From Breoghania corrubedonensis (lineage in GTDB: Bacteria > Pseudomonadota > Alphaproteobacteria > Rhizobiales > Stappiaceae): DNA of 64,000 nucleotides. Of this stretch, positions 28,988 to 37,637 are shown piece by piece. The translations under genes were made by a program, and so were the position numbers. A model generated the notes under the pieces. That model made no database searches. It saw only the letters and a list, made by a program, of their open reading frames with translations, and had not been told where the DNA came from. Every line of letters starts with the position of its first letter. The first letter of the stretch is position 1. The DNA lies in contig NZ_QAYG01000003.1 in NCBI RefSeq assembly GCF_003053845.1, forward strand, positions 62,001-126,000, in the 5' to 3' direction.

Positions 28988-29551
28988 TTATGCGAATACT
29001 TTTGATATAATGCCACCTATCGAAATCAGATCGCCAATAATAATTCCAATTTCCGAGGCTGTACTATCTAAGCCATTTTCGGAAGGTTTTTCTAATGCTT
29101 GCGCTGTACTGATCGAAACTTCTAGCTTTTTTATTTCCTCTGAATACGCGGATATGAGGAGGCTCGGGTCGCTCTCTATTGCTTCAATAGAGAGGTCACG
29201 CCCTTCTAAAAAATTAGAAAGTATCGTTCTCTCCGATAGTTCTAGAGCGTCTAAGTTTATTGCGGGAGCGAGTTTTTTTTCGAGTATATTGTCAATTATT
29301 GATCGTGAGGACTGAAGTCGTTTATTTATTCCGTTGAAAATCGGTGATGTCGGATCTAGCTCGCCAGATTCAGCAAGTAAGAATGTTCTCATAATATTTT
29401 GAATGGATTCAATTATCAATTTACTGGCTTCAGCCGATTCAATAGCTGCCTCCGCAGAACGAGAAATATTAAATATCGGATAAGAAAATGCGGAATATGG
29501 TAGTATTATCATAGTGAAAATCGTAACAATCCTAGTTGTGGCACCAAGCAT
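28988..29551 (-). CDS. Hypothetical exported helical protein in AT-rich cassette
   Basis: 187 aa, AT-rich, no family recognised. Residues 1-24 (RIVTIFTMIILPYSAFSYP) look like a signal peptide. The mature part is predicted to be almost all helix, with many Ile/Ser/Glu (EAAIESAEASKLIIESIQN). It ends in a hydrophobic Gly/Ile stretch (IGIIIGDLISIGGIISKVFA) that could insert in a membrane. Its start codon lies inside the end of the upstream membrane-protein gene (20 bp overlap), so the two are translationally coupled and probably act together. It is convergent with parD. An exported helical protein paired with a membrane protein could be a toxin/immunity or envelope module, but nothing here proves that. 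Confidence 0.6.
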   Translation of the reverse strand: MLGATTRIVTIFTMIILPYSAFSYPIFNISRSAEAAIESAEASKLIIESIQNIMRTFLLAESGELDPTSPIFNGINKRLQSSRSIIDNILEKKLAPAINLDALELSERTILSNFLEGRDLSIEAIESDPSLLISAYSEEIKKLEVSISTAQALEKPSENGLDSTASEIGIIIGDLISIGGIISKVFA

Positions 29552-30032
29552 TTTTCATCTCCATAAATTTACTATTTGTCAGATCGTTATTTAGAGCTGA
29601 TTTCCAGTAATTTTTTACAGAATTGCTATCGAGGGATACTAATTGACAAAAATCATTCCCAAATGACGCATAAACGTCCTCCGGTATTGAGGATCTTTTA
29701 TTCATGCTGAAGACGGAATAGTAAAAGCTAAATATTTTTCCCAAAAGCTGAAATGCGCGTCGGTTTTCGTCATTATCGAGAGATAGTTCCCCTTTAAGAA
29801 TAATATCAGAAAAATTCTTATCAAGTATAATGTCGTCGACTATATCCCTAGCGTCTTTTTGGATGCTGTACGCATTAGAATTTGAGATAGCGATCTGGGT
29901 CCGGTCGAGACTTATGCGAGCTTGCTGAAGTTGCAAATATGAAAAGTAGAAGCCAAATAATAATATGAGTACGGTGAGTATGGAGCATATAGATGAAATT
30001 AATTTCTCGTACTTATCGAAAAAAATTTTCAT
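29532..30032 (-). CDS. Hypothetical single-pass membrane protein in AT-rich cassette
   Basis: 166 aa, AT-rich, no family recognised. One strong membrane segment at about residues 13-32 (CSILTVLILLFGFYFSYL) is followed by a coiled-coil-like helix (QLQQARISLDRTQIAISN) and a helical domain with FSFYYSVFSMNKRS. The basic N-terminus (MKIFFDKYEK) favours an N-in anchor. It overlaps the downstream exported-protein gene by 20 bp. In size and plan (short N-terminus, one membrane helix, helical body) it resembles the AT-rich gene at 2975-3547, though no sequence identity is evident. The promoter probably lies in the AT-rich 30033-30110 region. Confidence 0.6.
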   Translation of the reverse strand: MKIFFDKYEKLISSICSILTVLILLFGFYFSYLQLQQARISLDRTQIAISNSNAYSIQKDARDIVDDIILDKNFSDIILKGELSLDNDENRRAFQLLGKIFSFYYSVFSMNKRSSIPEDVYASFGNDFCQLVSLDSNSVKNYWKSALNNDLTNSKFMEMKNAWCHN

Positions 30033-30195
30033 TTTAAATCGCCTGAATATGTAATATTAACCCGGACGCAAGGTTATGTTAGCAAACATAAGGGATCCAA
30101 GGAAGCGATTATGCGGAACTCAGTTCTGGGTGACACATAGGCTCCGCCCGTGTATTTAACTGGCCCCGTGGGGGGGTGCTAGAGGAGTGGAGACG

Positions 30196-31137
30196 ATGGT
30201 CGCGAAGATCTTTATCGATGGCGAAGCCGGCACGACGGGTCTGCAGATCCGCGAGCGTCTGGCCCAGCGCCGCGATATCGAGCTTCTCTCCGTGCCCGCC
30301 GAACGGCGCAAGGAACAGGCCGCGCGGGCGGAGCTGCTGAATGCCGCCGATATCGCCATCCTCTGCCTGCCGGACGATGCGGCGAAGGAATCCGTCTCGC
30401 TGATCACGAATGACACGACGCGGGTGATCGACGCTTCCACCGCCCACCGGATCGATCCCGACTGGGCCTACGGTTTCGCCGAGATGTCGCCGCAGCAGGC
30501 CGGCGTGATCGCCGCCGCAAAGCGCGTGGCCAATCCAGGCTGCTATCCGCAAGGGGTGATCGCCACCGTGCGTCCGCTCATCGAAGCGGGGCTGGTTCCG
30601 GCCGACTATCCCTTTTCCGTCAGCGCGATTTCCGGCTATTCGGGCGGCGGGCGCAAGATGATCGAGGCTTACGAGGCCGATGCGGATCCCTCGCCGTTCG
30701 CGCCCTATGGCCTGAACCTGTCTCACAAGCACTTGCCGGAGATGAAGCTTTATTCAAGCATGGGGATCGACCCGGTCTTCATGCCGTCGGTCGGCAACTA
30801 TGCGCAAGGCATGGTGACGATGGTGCCGCTGCAGCTTTCGACGCTGCCGGGCAACGTCACCGTCGCGATGCTCTACGACGCGATCCGCGCCTGGTTCCGG
30901 CCCGGCGGCTTCGTGGAGGTGGCGGAGCTGGCGCATGTCGACAAGCTGGCGGGGCTCGATCCGCGCAGCTTCAACGGCACCAACGGCATGCGGTTGCATG
31001 TTTTCGGCAACGATCAGCGCCGGCAGGCGGTGCTGGTCGCCGTGTATGATAATCTCGGCAAGGGCGCCTCGGGCGCGGCCGTCCAGAACATGAATCTGCT
31101 GCTCGGCTGCGACGAGGCGGAAAGTCTCGCGGCCTGA
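30196..31137 (+). CDS. argC: N-acetyl-gamma-glutamyl-phosphate reductase, type 2
   Basis: ArgC catalyses the NADPH-dependent reduction of N-acetylglutamyl phosphate to the semialdehyde, the third step of arginine synthesis. The 313 aa protein is the shorter type 2 form: a Rossmann start [15 protein letters not shown], the catalytic cysteine in NPGCYPQG (about residue 117), and [17 protein letters not shown]. The ATG at 30196 is preceded by AGAGGAG; a GTG nine bases upstream is possible. leuD follows 46 bp downstream on the same strand. The AT-rich cassette ends about 100 bp upstream, so the native promoter may have been altered by the insertion. Confidence 0.95.
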   Translation: MVAKIFIDGEAGTTGLQIRERLAQRRDIELLSVPAERRKEQAARAELLNAADIAILCLPDDAAKESVSLITNDTTRVIDASTAHRIDPDWAYGFAEMSPQQAGVIAAAKRVANPGCYPQGVIATVRPLIEAGLVPADYPFSVSAISGYSGGGRKMIEAYEADADPSPFAPYGLNLSHKHLPEMKLYSSMGIDPVFMPSVGNYAQGMVTMVPLQLSTLPGNVTVAMLYDAIRAWFRPGGFVEVAELAHVDKLAGLDPRSFNGTNGMRLHVFGNDQRRQAVLVAVYDNLGKGASGAAVQNMNLLLGCDEAESLAA

Positions 31138-31183
31138 GCAAGCGGCGCTGAATTCGCGATTTCGGGAGCAAGAAGAGGACGAA

Positions 31184-31789
31184 ATGGAAAAGTTCACCAC
31201 GCTGACGGGCGTCGCGGCGCCGCTGCCGCTGATCAATATCGACACCGACATGATCATCCCCAAGCAGTTCCTGAAGACGATCAAGCGCACCGGCCTCGGC
31301 ACCGCGCTCTTTCACGAGATGCGCACCAACGACGACGGTTCGGACAACCCCGATTTCGTCCTCAACCAGCCGGCCTACCGCAACGCCCAGATCATTGTGG
31401 CGGGCGACAATTTCGGCTGCGGTTCTTCGCGTGAGCACGCGCCGTGGGCGCTGCTCGATTTCGGCATTCGTTGCGTGATCTCCACGTCGTTCGCCGACAT
31501 CTTCTACAACAACTGCTTCAAGAACGGCATTCTGCCGATCCGGGTCTCCGAAGACGAGCTTGAAAAGCTGATGGACGACGCCCAGCGTGGCGCGAACGCG
31601 ACGCTGACGGTCGATCTGGAAGCCCAGGAGATCAAGGGGCCGGATGGCGGCACGATCTCCTTCGATATCGATCCGCACCTCAAGCATTGCCTGCTGGAGG
31701 GCCTCGACGACATCGGTCAGACGATGAAGAGCGCCGAGACGATCGCCGGCTTCGAGCACAAGATGGAAGAGGCGCGCCCCTGGGTCTAG
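31184..31789 (+). CDS. leuD: 3-isopropylmalate dehydratase small subunit LeuD
   Basis: LeuD pairs with the iron-sulfur subunit LeuC to isomerise 2- to 3-isopropylmalate in leucine synthesis. The 201 aa protein has the aconitase swivel-domain signatures [30 protein letters not shown], and [14 protein letters not shown] near residue 110. leuC and leuB are not in this window. In many Rhizobiales leuB follows leuD closely, but here a terminator, a tRNA and a decayed island follow instead. Confidence 0.95.
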   Translation: MEKFTTLTGVAAPLPLINIDTDMIIPKQFLKTIKRTGLGTALFHEMRTNDDGSDNPDFVLNQPAYRNAQIIVAGDNFGCGSSREHAPWALLDFGIRCVISTSFADIFYNNCFKNGILPIRVSEDELEKLMDDAQRGANATLTVDLEAQEIKGPDGGTISFDIDPHLKHCLLEGLDDIGQTMKSAETIAGFEHKMEEARPWV

Positions 31790-31920
31790 CAGGGGGCTTG
31801 TCGACCTGGCGGAACCGCCTGGTCGACACGGAGTTGCTCTGGTGGCTCGACTGAGGTTGATGTTTCCTGTTCCACCGGGATCCCGCCACCTTGGCCTGCG
31901 CGCGAGATGAAAACCTTTCG

Positions 31921-31958
31921 GGCCCCTTTTCCGGCAATGCCGGGGGAGGGGCCTTTTT
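31921..31958 (+). terminator. Rho-independent terminator after leuD
   Basis: A long stem with arms GGCCCCTTTTCCGGC and GCCGGGGGAGGGGCC encloses a three-base loop and is followed by TTTTT. It is about 130 bp past the leuD stop and before tRNA-Val, a textbook intrinsic terminator. The rest of 31790-32142 holds nothing else I can name. Confidence 0.85.
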
Positions 31959-32142
31959 CATGGGTGGCGGGTTTTTCTTTCTCGCCGTGCGAAATCGCGG
32001 GTTTGCGGCGCTGGAAGCGCAAGTTATCCGGTTTACCCCCAGGCTCTTGGAATTCCCCTCTTGCCTCGCGCGATGATCTCCCATAAAAACCCGCCACGCA
32101 CGAAGTGTGGCCCGGACCTGTCCGGAGTCGCCATCGATGCAA

Positions 32143-32217
32143 GGGCGATTAGCTCAGCGGGAGAGCGTTCCGTTCACACCGGAAAGGTCACTGGTTCAAT
32201 CCCAGTATCGCCCACCA
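32143..32217 (+). tRNA. tRNA-Val (anticodon CAC), CCA encoded
   Basis: A complete 75-nt cloverleaf: acceptor GGGCGAT/ATCGCCC, D-arm GCTC...GAGC, anticodon stem TTCCG/CGGAA with loop TTCACAC (anticodon CAC, reading GUG), T-arm ACTGG/CCAGT with TTCAATC, and a genomic CCA. An integrase C-terminal relic lies 65 bp downstream, so the tRNA 3' end was probably the attachment site of an integrated element. Confidence 0.95.
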
Positions 32218-32281
32218 TTCATTTCAATCACTTGGCCCTGGTTTCCGGAATTCCCGCTGGTTCAGGTGAACCAGTCAAGCT

Positions 32282-32412
32282 TCAGGTCGCCTTGATGAAC
32301 TCCAGTGCGGCACCCGCCTCTTGCATGTGGTCGGGGGCGAATTTCGCATAAACGCGCTGCGTGATTCTGTCGTCTTCGTGCCCGAGGTACTGGGCGATCA
32401 TCGCCATGCTGA
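32282..32412 (-). pseudogene. Tyrosine recombinase (integrase) C-terminal relic
   Basis: The minus strand encodes about 43 residues ending at a stop at 32282-32284: GVSMAMIAQYLGHEDD, RITQRVYAKFAPDHM, then QEAGAALEFIKAT. This is the C-terminal catalytic end of a phage/island integrase, with the LGH histidine and the RVY nucleophilic tyrosine. Upstream of GVSM the reading frame breaks down at once and no core-binding domain is found, so only a stub survives. Its position 65 bp from tRNA-Val is that expected for an integrase next to its attachment site. Confidence 0.85.
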
Positions 32413-32563
32413 CGCCCCTTCCTGTCACGCGGTCTCACCCATCAGGGTGAGTGCCGTGAACACAGCGCAGCCAGCGGCCGGAACGATCTTCCTGATATCC
32501 CTGTTTCAACATTTGAAGTGCCTTCGGTGGTCACGGAGCATTTTGTGTAAGCTTTGGTGTCTG

Positions 32564-33790
32564 CTAACTTTCTTGCCTCCTCTTCCGGAACAGACCGAGT
32601 TTTCCCAGGAGAGGCAAGGCCCGTCGTGACGTAACGGTCGCAGGTTCTCCCCCCAGAAAACTGTGGGCTTGGCCCGGTGAAGAGCTATCAGGTGCCACAA
32701 AAATCTCGTCGACAAGGCCTGTCATCAACCAGCCGGGCGATCTGCTGATGCAGCGCCAGCCGGCACGCACTGCCGAATCAGCCACAATTCCCATTCGCTT
32801 TTCAGATTCGTCAGGTTTCACCTTCGGAGCGACAGGATAGTCCTCGTAATTGCTGCTTAGAATGCTTTTGCATCCATAGAAGGTCGATTTTGAGAAGTAA
32901 TCGGAAGCGATCTCTTCGCCCATCTCAGGGAATGAGTTCTTGTTGACGAGCGTGTCGAACTTCATAAAGTCGGTGACTTTTTCGCCAAACAGGTAATGCG
33001 GGTAGATGAAATACTTGCAATGGGCGTTTGGCGTTTCGCCGTAAACAGAGACAGCGTCGGGGCCCTCCAGTCGGCCAAGATACCAGATCGCCACGGTCGC
33101 GACGGTCGGGAGATCAAACAGATAGGAATGAGAGGCTCCGAACCTGTTGTGATAGTAGGCCGAGTGTCCGACGCCAGGCCCGATCTCGCAGATATTCTCA
33201 CCAGACCTGACAAGAGAAGCCTGATAGGAAAACAGGTAACTCATTATTTCTCTTCTGAACACCAGGCGTCCGTTCACGGGAAACCCATAATAGCCGCCAG
33301 AAAGTTCATCCGGGATCCCTAATTCTACTCCGGTCTTTTCGGCTATCATATCGGCCAGTATGTGGATGCTCTTGATATGTTGGTGCGCCAGAGGCTTTCC
33401 TTCTTGCTGAAGCTTGAGTGCACCAACCGCTTCGGCCACCTTGAATATTTTGTTCGCCCAAGCATAACACGGTGCGTGATCACCCTTTTCCCACTTTTCC
33501 TTTTGCAAGAGGTAGATTCTCCGCGACTGTGCAAAGCCGGCAGGAAATTCTTTCTTCCAGAAATCGCTAAACAATTCTAGAAGCTTGACCTTATCACCTT
33601 CGTCGAGCGCCGCTACAAGTTCTCCCTGCTTCTCGTCCACAAGAATAATCCAAGGGTTGTAAAGTTTTCCCTTCGAACGGTTCGCCCTGCAAGCCTCCCA
33701 AAATGTCAGAATTTTATCTAATACCTTGTCATCATGCGGTGTTTCTTTGAACTCACTGAATGTAGGGATGATAAGATCTCTATCCAGCAT
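32564..33790 (-). CDS. Putative sugar O-methyltransferase (SAM-dependent)
   Basis: 408 aa. The central segment ENICEIGPGVGHSAYYHNR is a class I methyltransferase glycine-rich SAM loop, followed by HSYLFDLPTVATVAIWYLG, as in proteins annotated as putative sugar O-methyltransferases from polysaccharide or glycan clusters. The N-terminal 150 residues are helical and unassigned. The ATG at 33790 is preceded by AGGTGA; a GTG four codons upstream is the alternative. Base composition is lower in GC than the core genes, and the gene stands alone in the tRNA-Val island without glycosyltransferases. It could methylate an O-antigen or capsule sugar, or be a stranded fragment of such a cluster. Confidence 0.65.
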   Translation of the reverse strand: MLDRDLIIPTFSEFKETPHDDKVLDKILTFWEACRANRSKGKLYNPWIILVDEKQGELVAALDEGDKVKLLELFSDFWKKEFPAGFAQSRRIYLLQKEKWEKGDHAPCYAWANKIFKVAEAVGALKLQQEGKPLAHQHIKSIHILADMIAEKTGVELGIPDELSGGYYGFPVNGRLVFRREIMSYLFSYQASLVRSGENICEIGPGVGHSAYYHNRFGASHSYLFDLPTVATVAIWYLGRLEGPDAVSVYGETPNAHCKYFIYPHYLFGEKVTDFMKFDTLVNKNSFPEMGEEIASDYFSKSTFYGCKSILSSNYEDYPVAPKVKPDESEKRMGIVADSAVRAGWRCISRSPGWLMTGLVDEIFVAPDSSSPGQAHSFLGGEPATVTSRRALPLLGKLGLFRKRRQES

Positions 33791-34249
33791 ATTGGATGTC
33801 ACCTGAAATTGTTGATATCAGAACGAAAAATGTATTGAAGATTAGACGAGATAGATTTTCTAGGTGTCTGGCAGTAAGCGGATTCAAAGCAGGCTGCCTT
33901 TGGCAACCAAGTGTCGCCATTGGGATTTTAATATCCTAGGGGGAGGTGTCTCGAAGTAAATATCATTATGTCAATTTCCCCATTTTGGGCAGCGTAGCAG
34001 CCTTTGTAAGGCGTATCCATGTTTGATTTCGCGCGGATTTTGAACAAAAGGCTCTGCTTTTTCTTTCTCATTTACCGGACGGCCACTTTGTGGCTGACCG
34101 GCTTGCACCCGGACGAGACGTCATGGAAATGTTGGCGCGAAATCCCGAGCATGTGAGCCAATTCTGCCTCTGGATTGCCCGAGATGACTGGTCCGGTTGT
34201 GTGGTCGGTTGAAGATTGTCCCTGATGCCGGCCTGGTTGGCATCTTGAT
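33791..34249. other. AT-rich non-coding stretch of the tRNA-Val island
   Basis: About 460 bases upstream of the methyltransferase. The first half is AT-rich and presumably carries its promoter. The rest returns to higher GC and leads into transposase and phage relics. I see no gene with coding character. Confidence 0.4.
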
Positions 34250-34330
34250 TGTTTCCGGTGCCGGTGGCCGATATCCGAAGCTGCTGTGCGGCCGGAGGCG
34301 ATTGTAATGATCGCGCCGAGCCGGCCCAGA
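34250..34330 (-). pseudogene. IS3-family transposase OrfB C-terminal relic
   Basis: On the minus strand RDHYNRLRPHSSFGYRPPAP (34255-34314) matches the highly conserved end of IS3-family OrfB transposases (typically RxxYNxxRPHSSLGYxPPAP). The catalytic DDE core and the upstream sequence are not recognisable in any frame, so this is only a stub. It shows transposition-driven decay in the island. Confidence 0.75.
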
Positions 34331-34405
34331 AGCCGGCGTTGCAGAGCGGCGCATGGATGCGATGACAGCCGTAACGGCCGTGGTCCTTCGCCAGTGCAAT
34401 CGCTC

Positions 34406-34545
34406 ATGACGTGGCTCAAGATCATCCTGGTCGCGCTCTCGCTGGCGCGGAAGTTCGTGTGGGGCCTTGGAGACAGGCAATTCCTCGACGCCGGGGCGGC
34501 CAAGGCCATCACGGCCCATCTGGATGCGTGTCTGGTGGTATCAGC
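34406..34545 (+). pseudogene. Possible relic of a small phage-type membrane protein
   Basis: The frame beginning MTWLKIILVALSLARKFVW and continuing GDRQFLDAGAAKAITAHL resembles small one-helix proteins found in lysis modules of alphaproteobacterial prophages (hydrophobic N-terminus, then RQLIDAGxAxA). After about 45 residues the sequence becomes unrelated and runs into the end of the AraC gene, so it is truncated. It overlaps the IS3-derived region in position. The assignment rests on motif memory only. Confidence 0.35.
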
Positions 34546-35584
34546 TGCGGCGGGCGGCCTTCATCGCGCGCGGTGCCTTCTTGAACCATCGCCGCGCCGC
34601 ATGGGAAAAGGCGGCCTGGTCGGCATAGCCGAGCAGATAGGTGATCTGCGAGAGTGAGTAACTGCCGCTGCCCAGCAGGCGTTCGGCCAATTCGCGGCGC
34701 GTTTCCTGCAAAAGCCGGGAATAGGTCGTCCCCTCGCGGGACAGGCTCCGCTGGAACGTGCGTATCGACATGCCCATGGATCGCGCCGCCTCCGCATGCG
34801 ATGGCGCGCCGCCGGCCAGAGACTGTCCGATGAACTGCCGGGTCTGGTCCGCAAGCGTGCCGCGTGCCGGAAGTTGTTCCAGATCGGCTTCCGCAAGACG
34901 CTCAAGGTAGCCCAGAATGTGCGGCTGTCCCGCCCGGTGCAGCTGGCGCAAGGCGACGCGGTTGAACGCGATGTGCGACGTCTCGGCGGAAAAGTGCAAG
35001 GTCGGACCGAAGATGTCGTGCAGGGCATGGCGGTTCGTGGTCGGCGGACAGGCGAAATAGGCGGCCTCCGGGACCAGCGGCGCATCGAAGAAGCGACGCG
35101 GCACCAGAGCGAGAAGGCCCAGCGAACAGATCATGCCCGCGTTGAGCGCGGCGTGATGGGCCGTTGTCACGCGCGGGTGATGATAGAACAGCAATATCCG
35201 CGAAGGCGTCGCCTTCAGGTCCAGCGTCGTGTTCTGATTGAGCAGACGGTGGAAGCGCACGATCCGGGCATAGATCTCCTCGGCCGCCGTCGCTTGCGAG
35301 ATCACGTTTCCCAACAGGCCCAGTTTTGAAAAGTCCGCGTTGAGCGCCACCAGCGCACCGACCTCCGGCCCGCCGTGGCGCTGCTCCAGCTGTTTCCACA
35401 AGTCAAGCAAGGCAGCTTCGGCGACGTGTTCGTTCCCGAAGCGCTCGGACCGATGAAGTCCTAAGCTCAGTTTCCGCGCTTCGTCCGCGTCGAGCAGGGA
35501 CGCCTTGCGGGCCGCGTCGATCGTCATCTCCAGAAGGCTCAGGGAGGATGCGGACGAAAGCGGTATTGCTGCCCGATTGTGCAT
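34541..35584 (-). CDS. AraC-family transcriptional regulator (arabinose-binding-like N-terminal domain)
   Basis: 347 aa. The C-terminal AraC/XylS DNA-binding domain is clear: two helix-turn-helix units, AARSMGMSIRTFQRSLSREG and ITYLLGYADQAAFSHAARRW, ending FKKAPRAMKAA. The N-terminal 210 residues match the broader GliR/OruR-type sensing domain of this family (LLNQNTTLDLKATPSRILLFYHHPR). It is divergent from the alpha/beta hydrolase gene with about 145 bp between, so it probably activates that gene in response to its substrate. Its 3' end is at the edge of the decayed island; the codon composition is typical of the host. Confidence 0.9.
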   Translation of the reverse strand: MHNRAAIPLSSASSLSLLEMTIDAARKASLLDADEARKLSLGLHRSERFGNEHVAEAALLDLWKQLEQRHGGPEVGALVALNADFSKLGLLGNVISQATAAEEIYARIVRFHRLLNQNTTLDLKATPSRILLFYHHPRVTTAHHAALNAGMICSLGLLALVPRRFFDAPLVPEAAYFACPPTTNRHALHDIFGPTLHFSAETSHIAFNRVALRQLHRAGQPHILGYLERLAEADLEQLPARGTLADQTRQFIGQSLAGGAPSHAEAARSMGMSIRTFQRSLSREGTTYSRLLQETRRELAERLLGSGSYSLSQITYLLGYADQAAFSHAARRWFKKAPRAMKAARRS

Positions 35585-35728
35585 TGGCGTTGTCGCCTCC
35601 GTCCTCGAACCGCAGCGAGGTCACGTCATGTTGGCGCGGATTATCAAGTGATTGGCACCAAAACGCAAGTTTTGCGCGCATGCAGCGATAGGGTTCTTCG
35701 GTGTTTGCAAGGCCACAAGGAGCACATC

Positions 35729-36907
35729 ATGCAAGAGACCGACATCAACGATCGTGCGGCGGCGCGCACCGGCAACGCCCGGCTTTTCAATGACCAGACC
35801 TACCATTTCCAGGCCTTGCGGGTGCTGAGCGATGCGCCCGCCGGAGCTGCCGACATCGCGGAAGTGATGCAGGCGATCACGCATATTCCGGAAGGCGACG
35901 CGGGCGCATGGTTTGATGCCTTTTCCGCCATCGCCAAACGCAGCGAGGCTTTGGCGCAAGGATGCGCCGATGCCACCAGCAGCGGGCTTGCCTTGCAACG
36001 CGCCCACAGCTACTGGCGCACGGCGGAGTTCTTCCTTTCGCCGAAGGATCCGCGCCGCGATGTCGCGTGGGAGAGGCAGATCTCCAATTTCAACGAGGGT
36101 CTCGACACGCTTGGCGTGCCCTACGAGCGCTTCACGGTTCCCTTTGAGAGCGGCAACTTGAACGCGATCTATTACCGGGCCGAAGGCGGCGCAAACAAGC
36201 CGCTCATCGTGATCGCCGGCGGCTTCGACGGAACGCTCGAAGAGCTCTACTTCATGTTCGGCAAGGATGCGGTCGAGCGCGGATACAATGTGCTGACCTA
36301 CGAAGGCCCGGGCCAGTGCGGGCTGGTGCGCGAACAGAACATGTATTTCATGCACGAATGGGAAAAGCCGACTTCGGCGCTGCTCGATCACTTCGCGATG
36401 GCCTTTTCAAAGCCGGACCGGATCGTTCTGCTCGGCATCAGCCTCGGCGGCTATCTGGCGCCGCGCGCAGCCGCCTTCGACGATCGCATCGACGGGGTCA
36501 TTGCCTTCAACGTGATGTACGACTTCAACGCGGTCTGCGAGCCGTTCCGGGCATTGGCGGCGAACCCGGCGACCCGCGATCTGCCCGGCGTCCACTGGGC
36601 GGTCGAAAACGGCTGCTGGGTGTTTGGAACGGAGACCGCCGACGAATTCGTCGATGCCACGAAGCCGTTCACGCTGGCCGGCGTCTCCGACAAGATCAAG
36701 GGCGACGTTCTCATTCTGGCCGGAGAGGCGGACCATTTCGTCCCGCTCACCCAGGTTCGGAGCTTCGCCGACGCATTGATCAACGCGCGTTCGGTGGAGA
36801 AAGTGATCTACACGAGAGAGACGGGTGGCGCGGAGCATTGCCAGCTGGGGGCGGCAACCCTCTGGCAGTCGACGGTGTTCGACTGGTTGCTTCGGCGTTT
36901 CGGCTGA
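35729..36907 (+). CDS. Alpha/beta hydrolase (DUF1100 / dihydropseudooxynicotine hydrolase-like)
   Basis: 392 aa with an N-terminal helical cap domain (residues about 1-150) and an alpha/beta hydrolase core. The likely catalytic triad is Ser238 in LLGISLGGYL, Asp335 in LAGEADHFVPL, and His370 in TGGAEHCQLG. The architecture matches C-C bond hydrolases such as 2,6-dihydropseudooxynicotine hydrolase and esterases of the FrsA group. The oxyanion region reads IAGGFDGTLEELYF. The ATG at 35729 follows CAAGGAGC. Divergent from an AraC regulator, so it is probably an inducible catabolic enzyme of unknown substrate. Confidence 0.85.
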   Translation: MQETDINDRAAARTGNARLFNDQTYHFQALRVLSDAPAGAADIAEVMQAITHIPEGDAGAWFDAFSAIAKRSEALAQGCADATSSGLALQRAHSYWRTAEFFLSPKDPRRDVAWERQISNFNEGLDTLGVPYERFTVPFESGNLNAIYYRAEGGANKPLIVIAGGFDGTLEELYFMFGKDAVERGYNVLTYEGPGQCGLVREQNMYFMHEWEKPTSALLDHFAMAFSKPDRIVLLGISLGGYLAPRAAAFDDRIDGVIAFNVMYDFNAVCEPFRALAANPATRDLPGVHWAVENGCWVFGTETADEFVDATKPFTLAGVSDKIKGDVLILAGEADHFVPLTQVRSFADALINARSVEKVIYTRETGGAEHCQLGAATLWQSTVFDWLLRRFG

Positions 36908-36986
36908 AGGACCTGCCGGTCCGCGTGATCGGTCTTCGCGGCGTCGGGCGCCGTGAGGAACGATCGCCGGGCCGGCTTTAGGTGTC

Positions 36987-37394
36987 TTACCACGTCCGTC
37001 GACGACCGTTGTCGATGTGGTAGTGACCGCCTGAATAATGCTTGTAGCCGCCGACTTCCCGTTGTGCCCTCAGGAAGGCCACGACGGAGCGCGGGTTGCC
37101 GGCGACATTGAAATCGACCGCGCGGCACGAGCGGTGTAGCGAATGCGGCGCGCCGCCCTTCCACCAGTTCTCCAGCCACCAGCGTCTGGTCGAGGTGACC
37201 GTCACATGGCCGTAGCGGTCCGCGACGCGCGTCAGCACGCGCTTCAGCGAACCGGGAACGCACCATTTGGTGTCTTCCCAGGTGATGTTTGAACGGTCCA
37301 GCCAGCCGAAACCGGGAATGGAGGAACAGCCCGTCAGTGTCGCGACGAGAAAAACGCTGACAATGATGGCTCGCAGCCGTCGGGGATACGCCAT
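36987..37394 (-). CDS. Lipoprotein, peptidase M15-type (D-Ala-D-Ala carboxypeptidase-like)
   Basis: 135 aa. A signal peptide with lipobox LTGC (Cys23) marks it as a lipoprotein. The mature part has the compact M15/VanY-type zinc site: HSLHRSCRAVDFNV gives the first His and Asp, and the C-terminal GGHYHIDNG gives the last His. Two cysteines (near 45 and 90) could form a disulfide. Such small proteins trim or bind peptidoglycan peptides; the precise bond cut is unknown. The start at 37394 matches the signal sequence; longer upstream frames run into unrelated sequence. Confidence 0.8.
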   Translation of the reverse strand: MAYPRRLRAIIVSVFLVATLTGCSSIPGFGWLDRSNITWEDTKWCVPGSLKRVLTRVADRYGHVTVTSTRRWWLENWWKGGAPHSLHRSCRAVDFNVAGNPRSVVAFLRAQREVGGYKHYSGGHYHIDNGRRRTW

Positions 37395-37637
37395 GACCAA
37401 AACCCTTGCGGACAGGCGGATTTCGCCCGTCGAACCCGCATCCTTCGTGCCCCCGCGCGAATGCTCTGCCCCCTGAAGATGGCCTGGACTCTGGTCCCGA
37501 ACGGTTAAAACTTTAACGATAAGCATGGTTAATGCTTCAGTTTGAAGCCTTACCCTGGGCGAGCGGCCATGCCTGCCACAGGTAAGTCGGACCGTGCCCC
37601 TCTCGAACCACAACGCCCACTGTGGAGCGGATCTGCC

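Noticed and set aside
33841-34070. Search for a second copy of the tRNA-Val 3' end to close the island
   Set aside because: No match to the T-arm/acceptor sequence was seen by eye between 32.3 and 36 kb, so no right attachment site is claimed.
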